Source: Gammaproteobacteria bacterium (GTDB lineage Bacteria; Pseudomonadota; Gammaproteobacteria; AKS1). Taken from it: DNA of 42,083 nucleotides. Positions 8,726-18,992 of this stretch are shown in pieces; position 1 is the stretch's first letter; every line of letters starts with the position of its first letter. The stretch spans positions 1 to 42,083 of the forward strand of contig JALTKS010000096.1 in NCBI GenBank assembly GCA_027006175.1. The letters are read 5' to 3'. The notes beneath the pieces were generated by a model that did no database searches, was not told the origin of the DNA, and was given only the letters and a program-made list of their open reading frames with translations. The position numbers and the translations under genes are program-made.

Positions 8726-9256
8726 ATGGCTATACGAGATTTTGAACAGAGTTCACCAACAATTGCTGACTCTGCCTTTATTGATGAGTCAGCAATCGTT
8801 ATTGGCAATGTGAACATTGCCGAGGATGTGTCTGTATGGCCCTTAACCACGATTCGTGGTGATATTAATACGATTAGCATTGGTGCACGTACCAATATTC
8901 AGGATGGGTCGGTATTGCACGTTACCCATGACAGTGAGTTCTCACCGGGTGGTTTTAAATTGACGATTGGCGAGTCTGTGACGGTGGGGCATAAAGTTAT
9001 TTTGCATGCCTGCACAATAGGAAATCATTGCCTGGTTGGAATGGGCTCAACCGTTTTAGACGGTGCGGTTCTGGAGGATAATGTCATGCTGGGGGCAAAC
9101 AGTCTGGTGTCGCCGGGAAAACGTCTGGAAAGTGGCTATCTCTATTTGGGCAGCCCTGCGAAACAAGTCAGAGCGTTAACAGACAAAGAAAAACAATGGT
9201 TAGTGTACTCTGCCTCTCATTATGTTGATTTAAAAAATCGTTATAAAAATAGTTAA
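8726..9256 (+). CDS. yrdA: Gamma-class carbonic anhydrase-like protein
   Basis: 176 residues, a left-handed beta-helix protein of the gamma-carbonic anhydrase/YrdA family. Hexapeptide-repeat periodicity runs through residues 12-150. The expected metal ligands are present: H65 in LHVTH, then H89 and H94 in GHKVILHACTIG. Homologues bind zinc or iron as trimers; many YrdA proteins have weak or no measured carbonic anhydrase activity. The start is 3 bases after the gor stop, and its ribosome-binding sequence GAGGT lies within the last codons of gor, so translation is probably coupled. Confidence 0.93.
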   Translation: MAIRDFEQSSPTIADSAFIDESAIVIGNVNIAEDVSVWPLTTIRGDINTISIGARTNIQDGSVLHVTHDSEFSPGGFKLTIGESVTVGHKVILHACTIGNHCLVGMGSTVLDGAVLEDNVMLGANSLVSPGKRLESGYLYLGSPAKQVRALTDKEKQWLVYSASHYVDLKNRYKNS

Positions 9257-9278
9257 TTCACTATAACGTCAGTATATG

Positions 9279-9294
9279 CTTACAGGCTTGTAAG
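9279..9294. terminator. Short hairpin after yrdA
   Basis: CTTACA-GGCT-TGTAAG forms a 6-base-pair stem with a 4-base loop 23 bases after the yrdA stop. There is no T-run, so it may be a 3'-end stabilising hairpin or a protein-binding palindrome rather than an intrinsic terminator. Confidence 0.3.
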
Positions 9295-9335
9295 ATATGC
9301 ACCATGACTGCTGCACGCTTTATCTGAAAAACCCC

Positions 9336-9377
9336 GCCACTGGTCAAGAGGGTCTTGTTTGCTGAACCAAACGTGGC
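9336..9377 (+). promoter_or_regulatory. Potential folded 5' leader of the RRM-protein gene
   Basis: GCCAC (9336-9340) can pair with GTGGC (9373-9377). Inside it, CAAGA-GGG-TCTTG (9345-9357) and GTTTG-CTGAAC-CAAAC (9357-9372) form two hairpins, with the second stacked directly on the outer stem. An alternative pairing is TGGT (9341-9344) with ACCA (9366-9369). The structure ends 33 bases before the ATG. The pairing is read directly; a regulatory role is inferred. Confidence 0.4.
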
Positions 9378-9410
9378 ATTATGGGTCTCATATTATATGG
9401 AGGTGTCGCC

Positions 9411-9791
9411 ATGGAAATTTATGTAGGTATTCTTGAAAAAGATATTGATGATTACGACTTACGCAAGTTTTTTAATATTGTTGGTAATCAGGCACGTTTC
9501 AAGGTGATCACACATGATCACGGCAATGGCATTAAATCACATTATGGTCTCGTTGAAGTTGATTCAGAAAAATTAGGCTTTCAACTTATCGCCCGCTTTA
9601 ATGGCAGGTCTATTAAGGGCTGCAAGGTTGTTGTTCGTGAATATATCCGTCGTAATTACAGCAATGACCAACGTGCGATTAATTGGCGTGAAGTAGATTG
9701 GCAAAAGGATGAACGTCGTAATGACGATAGACGCGGAAGTTTGATGCGTGAAGCCGTTGCTAACCAACCTATGTTGGCTGTACGCGTTTAG
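9411..9791 (+). CDS. RRM-type RNA-binding protein
   Basis: 126 residues from the ATG at 9411, chosen because a near-perfect GGAGGTG lies 6 bases upstream; the earlier in-frame ATG at 9381 has no such site. The fold is RRM-like. A first strand IYVGILEK carries the RNP2 pattern, a helix DDYDLRKFFNIVG follows, then strands FKVITHD and YGLVEVD (RNP1 position), a second helix and the typical ending FNGRSIKGCKVVVREY. A basic/acidic tail rich in R, N and D follows (residues 80-115). Bacterial single-RRM proteins bind RNA and are often cold- or stress-linked, but the targets are unknown. Its TAG overlaps the aroE TAA on the other strand by 4 bases. Confidence 0.75.
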   Translation: MEIYVGILEKDIDDYDLRKFFNIVGNQARFKVITHDHGNGIKSHYGLVEVDSEKLGFQLIARFNGRSIKGCKVVVREYIRRNYSNDQRAINWREVDWQKDERRNDDRRGSLMREAVANQPMLAVRV

Positions 9792-10609
9792 TCTGAATCT
9801 CTTAGTTGTTTAATGACAGAGCTAGTCTCTGGTTGCACACCACGCCAGAGCTTAAAAGACTCTGCGGCCTGTTCAACCAACATTCCTAAACCATCCACAG
9901 ATTGTATTGCACCCTGTTCTTTACCCCAACGAACAAAAGCAGTGGGTTCGGTACTGTACATCATGTCATAGCACCAGCTATCTTGATTTAAAATCCCGTC
10001 AGGCAACGGAGGCACTTCACCTTGTAAACTTGCTGCTGTGCCATTAATAATGCCATCAAAGGTTTGCCCTTCAAGTGCGTCAAAACGACTCGCAGAGAGA
10101 TTTCCATAATCAGAAAACTTTTCACAGAGCGCTTCAGCTTTAGACACAGTCCGGTTTGCGATAACAATTTCATTGGGGTGTTGTTGCAATAGTGGTAATA
10201 AAACACCTTGTACCGCACCGCCTGCACCAAGTAAAAGAAGACGTTTATTTTTTAAGTTAAAACCATGGTTGTTAGTGAGATCACGAACGAGTCCGATACC
10301 ATCGGTGTTATCGGCGTGTAAACTTTCATCATCGTTTAAGACCAGTGTGTTAACTGCACCAGCAAGTTGCGCGCGTTCAGTGAGTGTATCAGCAAGATCA
10401 AAAGCATCGTTCTTAAAGGGAACAGTAATGTTTAAGCCCTTACCATGTTTGGATCTGAAATCAGCAACTGCCTCGGGTAATTTACCTTGCTCAACAAGAA
10501 GTCGATCATAATGAATATCTTGCTGAGTCTGAGAAGCGAACGCCGCGTGAATACGCGGCGATTTACTGTGAGCAATCGGGTTGCCAATAACGGCGTACTG
10601 ATCGGTCAT
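9788..10609 (-). CDS. aroE: Shikimate dehydrogenase
   Basis: 273 residues from the ATG at 10609 (E. coli AroE 272). Longer upstream readings in this frame lie inside the transporter gene and are rejected. Substrate-binding SKS at 15-17 and the catalytic pair K66 (NITVPFK) and D103 (DNTDG) are present, as is the nucleotide-binding GAGGAVQGV. It reduces 3-dehydroshikimate to shikimate with NADPH in aromatic amino acid synthesis. Its ATG shares one base with the TAA of the phosphate transporter gene (TAATG), so the two are likely translationally coupled. Confidence 0.96.
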   Translation of the reverse strand: MTDQYAVIGNPIAHSKSPRIHAAFASQTQQDIHYDRLLVEQGKLPEAVADFRSKHGKGLNITVPFKNDAFDLADTLTERAQLAGAVNTLVLNDDESLHADNTDGIGLVRDLTNNHGFNLKNKRLLLLGAGGAVQGVLLPLLQQHPNEIVIANRTVSKAEALCEKFSDYGNLSASRFDALEGQTFDGIINGTAASLQGEVPPLPDGILNQDSWCYDMMYSTEPTAFVRWGKEQGAIQSVDGLGMLVEQAAESFKLWRGVQPETSSVIKQLRDSD

Positions 10610-11862
10610 TAACTGAACATACCCTTCAGTGTGTAGAAGAAGAAAATCGACATCAATGCGCCAGCCGGTAAGGTAATGATCCATGACATAAAGATAGTTC
10701 TGACAACATTAAGGTTTAAAGCGCCGATACCGCGTGCCATACCTACACCGAGTACGGCACCTACTAATGTGTGTGTCGTTGAGATCGGTAAACCTGTACC
10801 GGATGCAACCACAACCGTTGTGGCGGCCGCCAGGGTGGCAGCAAAGCCTCGGCTGGGTGTTAATTCGGTAATATTTTTACCAATGGTTGCCATCACACGG
10901 CGACCATACATAAGCAAGCCAGCAACAATACCCGCGCCACCTAATAATAGTATCCATACTGGCAGGATAGATTTTTGCGTTATTTCACCACCGGAATCAA
11001 CAATGCTAACAACGGCAGCAACGGGGCCAATAGCATTAGCAACATCATTTGAGCCATGAGCAAATGCCATGGCACAAGCGGTAAAGACCATTAGGATGGC
11101 AAACACTTTTTCTACGTTAGCAAAATGAAAATCACGATCGGCTTCGGGATCAATTCTGACTTTATTAATATAAACCTTACCGATAACCATCACGATAAGT
11201 CCGATAATAAAAGCCATGCTGTAGTTTTGCATAACAGTTGTTTCAAGACCAACGTGTTTAAGACCTTTAAACATGGTCACAAGCGCAATAACAAAACCGG
11301 TCAAGAAAATATAAAAGGGTACAAATCTTTTTGCATTTTCAAAAGGGTGTTTAGTATTGAGAATAAGCGACTGTACACTGCGGAATAACCAGTAAGAAAG
11401 CACACCTGAAATGGCGGGGGAAACGACCCAGCTAGCCACGATAGAACCGACTTTATCCCAGTGAACTGAGCTCATGCCAATACCTACCGCGGCAAAGCCT
11501 ACAATAGCACCCACAATCGTGTGAGTGGTTGATACCGGCCAACCCAGACGAGAAGCAACGAGTAACCAGATACCCGCAGCAAGTAATGAAGCCAGCATGC
11601 CGTAAACTAATAACTCGGGTGAGCCAGATAAAAGATCTGCATCAATAATGCCTTTACGAATCGTTTTTGTTACCTGCCCACCTGCTAGAAAGGCGCCTGC
11701 AAATTCAAAAATAGCTGCGATAATAACGGCTTGTTTAATCGTAATAGCACCTGAACCAACCGAGGTGCCCATGGCATTGGCAACATCGTTTGCACCAATA
11801 CCCCATGCCATGAACAGACCAAAAATACCGGCCATAACAAGTAAAATAATTGCGTATTCCAT
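10609..11862 (-). CDS. PiT-family inorganic phosphate transporter
   Basis: 417 residues with about ten hydrophobic segments. The two duplicated PiT signatures are present, GANDVANA at 23-30 and GSNDVANA at 270-277. This length is typical of the shorter PiT proteins (about 420) rather than E. coli PitA (499). The family moves phosphate, often as a metal-phosphate complex, across the inner membrane with protons or sodium. It follows the DUF47 gene by about 22 bases; DUF47-PiT pairs are common in bacteria and point to joint control of phosphate uptake. Confidence 0.95.
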   Translation of the reverse strand: MEYAIILLVMAGIFGLFMAWGIGANDVANAMGTSVGSGAITIKQAVIIAAIFEFAGAFLAGGQVTKTIRKGIIDADLLSGSPELLVYGMLASLLAAGIWLLVASRLGWPVSTTHTIVGAIVGFAAVGIGMSSVHWDKVGSIVASWVVSPAISGVLSYWLFRSVQSLILNTKHPFENAKRFVPFYIFLTGFVIALVTMFKGLKHVGLETTVMQNYSMAFIIGLIVMVIGKVYINKVRIDPEADRDFHFANVEKVFAILMVFTACAMAFAHGSNDVANAIGPVAAVVSIVDSGGEITQKSILPVWILLLGGAGIVAGLLMYGRRVMATIGKNITELTPSRGFAATLAAATTVVVASGTGLPISTTHTLVGAVLGVGMARGIGALNLNVVRTIFMSWIITLPAGALMSIFFFYTLKGMFS

Positions 11863-11884
11863 ATTTTTAGAAACCCTGTATCAA

Positions 11885-12562
11885 TTAACGCGCGAGCATT
11901 AGTTCAAGACGACTACCAACGCGTTGCGATAAATCAGCGAGTTCACCGATCCAATCTATAACACGGTACAAAAACATCACTTGTACAGGTGGGAGGTCAT
12001 TTTCAAGTTTAAACAGTGCGCTACGAATTTTAACTTCAAGTTTATCGTTATCACTTTCGATTGAATCAAGTTCTTTAATCATTGATTGCACGAGTTTCAC
12101 TTCACGACCACCAAAACCTGTTTCAACAAGTTCATCTAATTCATTAATGGCAGTTTGAGCTTGGGCAGAGGCATCAATAGCGCGTTTGACGAAGGCAATT
12201 AATTGTTCATTGACGGTTTCAGGGAATTCAATTTTCCGACCGGTAATCAGGCCTGCAATATCTTTTGCTTTATTGGCAATTTTATCCTGCATTGTGAGTA
12301 CTTCAAGCAAGTCACGACGCGAGACGGGCATGAACAGACTTCTTGGTAATTGCATGCGTAGTTTGCGTTTGTGTTTATCAGCCGCATTTTCCAGTTTAGA
12401 TATTATTTTTTGTTGCGCTTTTGCTGCTTTCCAGTCTTGTTCAATAACGGCTTCAAAAAAGGGCACAAGTTCAACGATACATTCTTGTACGCTGGCCATA
12501 TGTGTTTGAAGGGGTTTAACTGGCGAGTTGCCAAAAAGACTGGAGATAGTTGTTCGTGCCAT
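11885..12562 (-). CDS. DUF47 (PhoU-like, TIGR00153) protein
   Basis: 225 residues, all-helical and PhoU-related. The start is the ATG at 12562, chosen because AAGGAAG precedes it; upstream in-frame starts lack a site. Typical segments are SLFGNSPVKPLQTHM at the N-terminus, LPRSLFMPVSRRDLLEVLTMQDKIANKAKDIAGL in the middle and VIDWIGELADLSQRVGSRLE at the end. DUF47 proteins co-occur with PiT transporters and probably modulate them or metal-phosphate homeostasis; a molecular activity is not settled. It is the first gene of a DUF47-PiT-aroE run. Confidence 0.92.
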   Translation of the reverse strand: MARTTISSLFGNSPVKPLQTHMASVQECIVELVPFFEAVIEQDWKAAKAQQKIISKLENAADKHKRKLRMQLPRSLFMPVSRRDLLEVLTMQDKIANKAKDIAGLITGRKIEFPETVNEQLIAFVKRAIDASAQAQTAINELDELVETGFGGREVKLVQSMIKELDSIESDNDKLEVKIRSALFKLENDLPPVQVMFLYRVIDWIGELADLSQRVGSRLELMLAR

Positions 12563-12654
12563 AGTGCTTCCTTTGATATCGCTTTCGATACCTATTCCCA
12601 ACGTTGCTTATTCAGCGTCAGCGTTTGTGTAAATGACTCTATAAAGTTGCGCGC

Positions 12655-12696
12655 AGTATATCGACAGATGTTTTTTATGCAAGCACTTTATGACAG
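12655..12696 (-). promoter_or_regulatory. Promoter with Pho-box-like half sites before DUF47-PiT
   Basis: Read on the minus strand, CTGTCAT (12690-12696) is a perfect Pho half-site. CTTGCAT (12677-12683) and CTGTCGA (12661-12667) follow, then the -10-like TATACT (12655-12660). A TTGCAT (12677-12682) lies 16 bases from TATACT. Half-site spacings are 13 and 16 bases, not the 11 of a classical Pho box, so PhoB control is only suggested, partly by the phosphate-uptake genes downstream. Confidence 0.35.
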
Positions 12697-12762
12697 TTAT
12701 ATTACAATTTTTTTATTGTATAGATAGCATCATTTTATAAAGATATTACTGGAGTCTTTATC

Positions 12763-13794
<1,032 letters not shown>

Positions 13795-13851
13795 CTAATG
13801 TTTTCAGGCAATCATCCTACCCGAGCCGCGCCAGTTAGCAAAGTGATTAGG

Positions 13852-14022
13852 TTAGTGAGTAAATTGGTAAATCACCCAGGGTTGTATGAAAAGCGAGATG
13901 AGAATAATTTTAGTGATCTCATTTAACATTGCCGGATTCATGTCGGTAAATTCAATAAGCATGACATGGGCAAAGATGACCACCACAACGAGTTGTAATG
14001 TCTGTTTAATGATATATCGCAT
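13852..14022 (-). CDS. Small two-helix membrane protein, 56 aa, unknown
   Basis: 56 residues from the ATG at 14022, chosen because AAGGTGG lies 8 bases upstream; a GTG 12 bases earlier falls inside that ribosome-binding site. Two hydrophobic segments, about 9-25 (LQLVVVVIFAHVMLIEF) and 37-54 (ITKIILISLFIQPWVIY), are joined by a short polar loop, suggesting a hairpin in the inner membrane. I do not recognise the family. It reads toward hemB with a 72-base gap, so co-transcription is possible, and it diverges from the symporter-like gene. Confidence 0.6.
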   Translation of the reverse strand: MRYIIKQTLQLVVVVIFAHVMLIEFTDMNPAMLNEITKIILISLFIQPWVIYQFTH

Positions 14023-14146
14023 GTTGCTACCCACCTTTATTTGTTAACTTGATACTATTAACGGCTAAAAAAGGATTTTTTGGCGGAAACGGTTGGCAAT
14101 CTGACTGAGACGTATTTCACAAAATAATAAAGATAAGCATAACACT

Positions 14147-15073
14147 ATGATTATATTCAGATTAATTACATCATATATGGCGATTTTAACCTTGATTGGC
14201 GCAGCCATTGGCTACTTTTGGCCACCTGTCATGCTGGTATTTAAGGATGTTTTTCTCTGGATGTTTGCCGCTACTATGTTTGCCCTGGGTATTGTGTTGC
14301 AGCCACCAGAGCTTAAACAAACTTTACGAGAACCCAGGGCTATCGCCTTAGGGGTTTTAACCCAATATACCGTTATGCCGCTGCTCGGATTTGCTGCGGC
14401 AACGTATGGTGGTTTGTCACCCGAACTGGCATTGGGCTTTGTGATTGTCGGTAGTGCGCCAGGCGCCATGGCAAGTAATGTTATTGTTTATCTTGCCGGG
14501 GGAGCACTGGCATTTTCAATAGCCTTGACGACTGTTGCAACGATGTTATCTCCTTTACTGACACCTTTACTGGTACAGCAGCTTGGTGGTGCTTTTTTAC
14601 CGGTTGAATTCATACCATTGATGAAAACAATTTTAATGACAGTGTTGTTGCCGTTGTTATTAGGTATGTTATTGAGAACCCGCTTAAAACAATCCCTCGT
14701 CACCGTTGAGGAAATTGCACCGGCGGTAGCGGCATTGGCAATTATTATTATTTGTAGTTATGCCGTGGCAGCAAACCATGATCGAATTGCCGAGGTAGGT
14801 AGTACCGTGATTGTTCTGGTTATTTTGCTTAACGCGCTGGGTTATCTTATTGGCGGGCTGCTGGCTCGAATTTATAAATTTGACCGGCGACATCAGCTAA
14901 CATTAGCGATAGAAATTGGAATGCAGAATGCCGGCTTAGGTGTGGCGCTGGCATTAAAGCACTTCCCTGCCGAAACGGCACTTCCTGGCGCATTGTTTGC
15001 GGTATGGTGTATTGTGACGGCTGCCGGTGCTTCGGCATGGTATCGCCGCCAATATAATCCAGTGATCGTTTAG
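14147..15073 (+). CDS. Bile acid:sodium symporter (BASS/SBF) family transporter
   Basis: 308 residues with about nine to ten hydrophobic segments. Conserved BASS features include FALGIVLQPPELKQ near 48-61, the glycine/proline-rich segment VIVGSAPGAMASNVIVYLAGG (about 104-124) and EIGMQNAGLGVALALKHF late in the protein, where the sodium- and substrate-binding helices cross. Bacterial members carry organic anions such as pantoate, pyruvate-type acids or sulfur compounds; the substrate cannot be told from sequence. No clear ribosome-binding site precedes the ATG. It stands alone between divergent and downstream genes. Confidence 0.88.
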   Translation: MIIFRLITSYMAILTLIGAAIGYFWPPVMLVFKDVFLWMFAATMFALGIVLQPPELKQTLREPRAIALGVLTQYTVMPLLGFAAATYGGLSPELALGFVIVGSAPGAMASNVIVYLAGGALAFSIALTTVATMLSPLLTPLLVQQLGGAFLPVEFIPLMKTILMTVLLPLLLGMLLRTRLKQSLVTVEEIAPAVAALAIIIICSYAVAANHDRIAEVGSTVIVLVILLNALGYLIGGLLARIYKFDRRHQLTLAIEIGMQNAGLGVALALKHFPAETALPGALFAVWCIVTAAGASAWYRRQYNPVIV

Positions 15074-15185
15074 GGTAAATGTTGGAAAGAAATGAAAATG
15101 TAACGATAGCGAAGCTAATAGATCTGGTATTGACTTATATGAATACATTAAACACGAAATTTTATTTTAATCGTTTAAATCTAAA

Positions 15186-16431
15186 ATGAAAAAATATATA
15201 TGCTTCGTATTATTACTTTGCATCAGTAGCCTTATTCAGGCTGAGACAAAGCAAACCATTGAATTAGTCGATGGCACTGAAATTTCCTATTATCACTATC
15301 CTGCTAAAGGTAAACAGCTATATATCTGGTTAGCTCCGGAAGCAGGTTTACAACAGAGCGAAAGAGATATTGCAAAACAATTGGCTGCTAAAGGTGTTGA
15401 GGTCTGGTACCCGGATTTATTTGAAACTAATTTTTTGCCGATTGCCGCAAGCAGTGTCGAACGATTTCCAGTTGAGCAGATAAAGGCACTAATTGCATCT
15501 GCAAATAAAGGCAAAGACATCTATTTGATTACAAGTGGACGGGGTGTCGTCCCTATGCTGAAAGGCTTACGACAGTGGCAGATTGAAATGCCAGCAAGCA
15601 CCGCAATCAAAGGTGTTATTTTACTTAGTGCCAAGTTTTTTGTTGAAACACCTGAGCCAGGACAAGCCGGTAAGTTGTTGCCGATTGTTCGGGCTACCAA
15701 TATTCCTGTTTACCTGTTTCAGCCAGCACAATCACCGTGGCGCTGGAAGCTGGATGAAACCATTCCCGCTTTACAGCAAGGTGGCAGTGAAGTGTTTTTA
15801 CAAATTCTTAATAATGTGAGAGACCGTTTTTACTATCGCCCCGATGCCGTGGCAACAGAATACCAGCTTGCGGGTGAGCTGCCACGGTTAATAATAAGGG
15901 CAGCAAATGTACTGGCAAGTTTATCTGCCAGGCGAACGGTGGCTAAATTAAATGAGGTTTCGACAGCTGAGAGTGCGAGATCGAAGAAAGCACGTAAACT
16001 AACAGCCTATTTAGACAGACCTGCCACAGCAGAATTACAATTAAAAGATCTTAATGGAAACAGTGTTAATTTAAATGACTTTAAAGACCAGGTCGTTATG
16101 GTGAACTTTTGGGCATCATGGTGTCCGCCCTGTGTCTACGAGATGCCATCAATGCAGCGACTAAAAGAAAGCATGAAAGGCAAACCATTTCAGATTATTG
16201 CAGTGAATATGGCTGAAGAAAGATCAACAATAGAAAAATTTCTAAAAGAAAATGTGAAAGTTGATTTTACTATTTTACTTGACAGTAATGGCAAGGCATT
16301 AAAACGCTGGAAAGTATTCGCTTTCCCTACCACTTATTTTGTTGGTAAGCAGGGACGCTTGCGTTATGGTTTTTTTGGCGGACGTGAATGGGATAAACCG
16401 GATGTACAACATGTTATTGAGAAATTAATTA

Positions 16432-16439
<8 letters not shown>
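15186..16439 (+). CDS. Secreted fusion: degenerate alpha/beta-hydrolase-like domain plus TlpA-type thioredoxin domain
   Basis: 417 residues. Residues 1-19 form a signal peptide ending LIQA. Residues about 20-235 resemble an alpha/beta-hydrolase fold: strand KQLYIWLAP, helix, strand VEVWYPD, and a nucleophile-elbow region IYLITSGRGVVPML. Where an active enzyme has GxSxG, this reads TSGRG (116-120) with glycine at the nucleophile position. After a basic linker (about 250-280), residues 280-417 are a TlpA/ResA-like thioredoxin domain with WASWCPPC; the redox cysteines are C313 and C316, and the cis-proline region is FAFPTTYFV. It is probably a periplasmic thiol-disulfide protein with a binding rather than hydrolytic N-domain. 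The last 8 bases overlap the DUF1499 gene. Confidence 0.82.
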
Positions 16440-17831
<1,392 letters not shown>

Positions 17832-17867
17832 TTAAACCACAGATGATCGGTCTATGACGAGTGTTGT

Positions 17868-18422
17868 TCAGGCCGGGCGAATGATCTGGCCAGTTTTAAG
17901 ATCACGGATGATACTGGGATTCGCGTTGCTATCTGTTTTGCCACTGACAATGACATCGAGATAGTGGCCGAGTTGTTGACGTACCTGCAAACTGGTTCTA
18001 GCGGGATGATGCCCTGCCAGATTGGCACTCGTTGAGACAATGGGCATTTTAGCAGCATGACAAAGTGCAGCGGCAACAGGGTGGTTGGTAACACGTACGG
18101 CGAGAGTACTATGCCAGCCAGTTAACCAGAAGGGTACCCAGTCTTGTGCAGGAATAAGCCAGGTTGCAGCGCCTGGCCAGGTTTTATTGAGTTTATTACG
18201 TTCTGTTTTGCTTAAAGGTTTAAGAAAAGGCGCAAGTTGGCTGAGGTTGTCAGCAATGAGAATCAAGCCTTTGCCAGGATCACGATGTTTGATTTGTAGT
18301 AGACGATGGACTGCTCTTTCATCAAGTGGATGGCAACCGAGGCCATAAACGGCCTCGGTTGGATAAGCAATGATGCCGCCCTTTTGGATTACTTTGGCAG
18401 CTTGGCGTAACGACCAGCGCAT
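17868..18422 (-). CDS. tsaC: Threonylcarbamoyl-AMP synthase
   Basis: 184 residues (E. coli TsaC 190), YrdC/Sua5 fold without the extra Sua5 domain. The N-terminal PTEAVYGLGCHP, IKHRDPGKGLI and the later VSTSANLAGHHPA are family signatures. It makes threonylcarbamoyl-AMP from threonine, bicarbonate and ATP for t6A37 modification of ANN-decoding tRNAs. In many gammaproteobacteria tsaC sits near aroE, hemF and topA/dprA/smg, as here. It starts 9 bases after purE stops. Confidence 0.95.
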   Translation of the reverse strand: MRWSLRQAAKVIQKGGIIAYPTEAVYGLGCHPLDERAVHRLLQIKHRDPGKGLILIADNLSQLAPFLKPLSKTERNKLNKTWPGAATWLIPAQDWVPFWLTGWHSTLAVRVTNHPVAAALCHAAKMPIVSTSANLAGHHPARTSLQVRQQLGHYLDVIVSGKTDSNANPSIIRDLKTGQIIRPA

Positions 18423-18431
18423 GAGATTGAG

Positions 18432-18938
18432 TTATACGTCAAGTTTTTCCATTAAGCCGTCATTCTTGGCAATTACCGCTTCACCGTTAGCAATACGTTC
18501 GTCTTTAACACGCTGTGCAAGATCAGCATCACTGATTGAAAGCATTTGGGCAGCAAGGTAGGCGGCATTTTTAGCACCGGCTTTACCGACAGCAACCGTG
18601 GCGACAGGGATGCCGGCAGGCATTTGTACTGTTGCAAGTAGGGCGTCCATCCCTTGTAATGGACCGGCATCAATCGGTACACCGATAATTGGCTTAGTGG
18701 TTAACCCTGCGACAGCACCGGCAAGGTGTGCAGCCATACCCGCAGCACAAATAAATACAGCACAGCCATCTTCTTCTGCTTTAGTAACATAAGCATGGGT
18801 AGCGGCTGGTGTACGGTGCGCAGAGGTTACACGTACATCAAAGGGAATATCGAGTGATCTTAAAACATCCACGCAACCTTGCATGGTACCAAGATCAGAA
18901 TCGGATCCCATTAAAATAGCAACGAATGGTTTTTTCAT
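18432..18938 (-). CDS. purE: N5-carboxyaminoimidazole ribonucleotide mutase
   Basis: 168 residues from the ATG at 18938. A GTG 12 bases earlier lies inside the GAGG ribosome-binding site and is rejected. The conserved [11 protein letters not shown] at the N-terminus, SAHRTPA and [10 protein letters not shown] motifs identify class I PurE, which converts N5-CAIR to CAIR in purine synthesis. No purK is seen beside it. It lies between topA and tsaC on the same strand. Confidence 0.96.
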   Translation of the reverse strand: MKKPFVAILMGSDSDLGTMQGCVDVLRSLDIPFDVRVTSAHRTPAATHAYVTKAEEDGCAVFICAAGMAAHLAGAVAGLTTKPIIGVPIDAGPLQGMDALLATVQMPAGIPVATVAVGKAGAKNAAYLAAQMLSISDADLAQRVKDERIANGEAVIAKNDGLMEKLDV

Positions 18939-18992
18939 AATAAACCTCACAAAAAATTTAGATTTTAAAAATAAATAGAAAATTAAATGTTA

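Noticed and set aside
9381-9410. An earlier ATG start for the RRM protein
   Set aside because: There is no ribosome-binding sequence before it, whereas GGAGGTG precedes the ATG at 9411, which also begins the conserved RRM strand.
10610-10684. A 25-residue N-terminal extension of AroE
   Set aside because: It lies within the phosphate transporter gene and lacks homology; the family start MTDQYAVIGNP is at 10609 with TAATG coupling.
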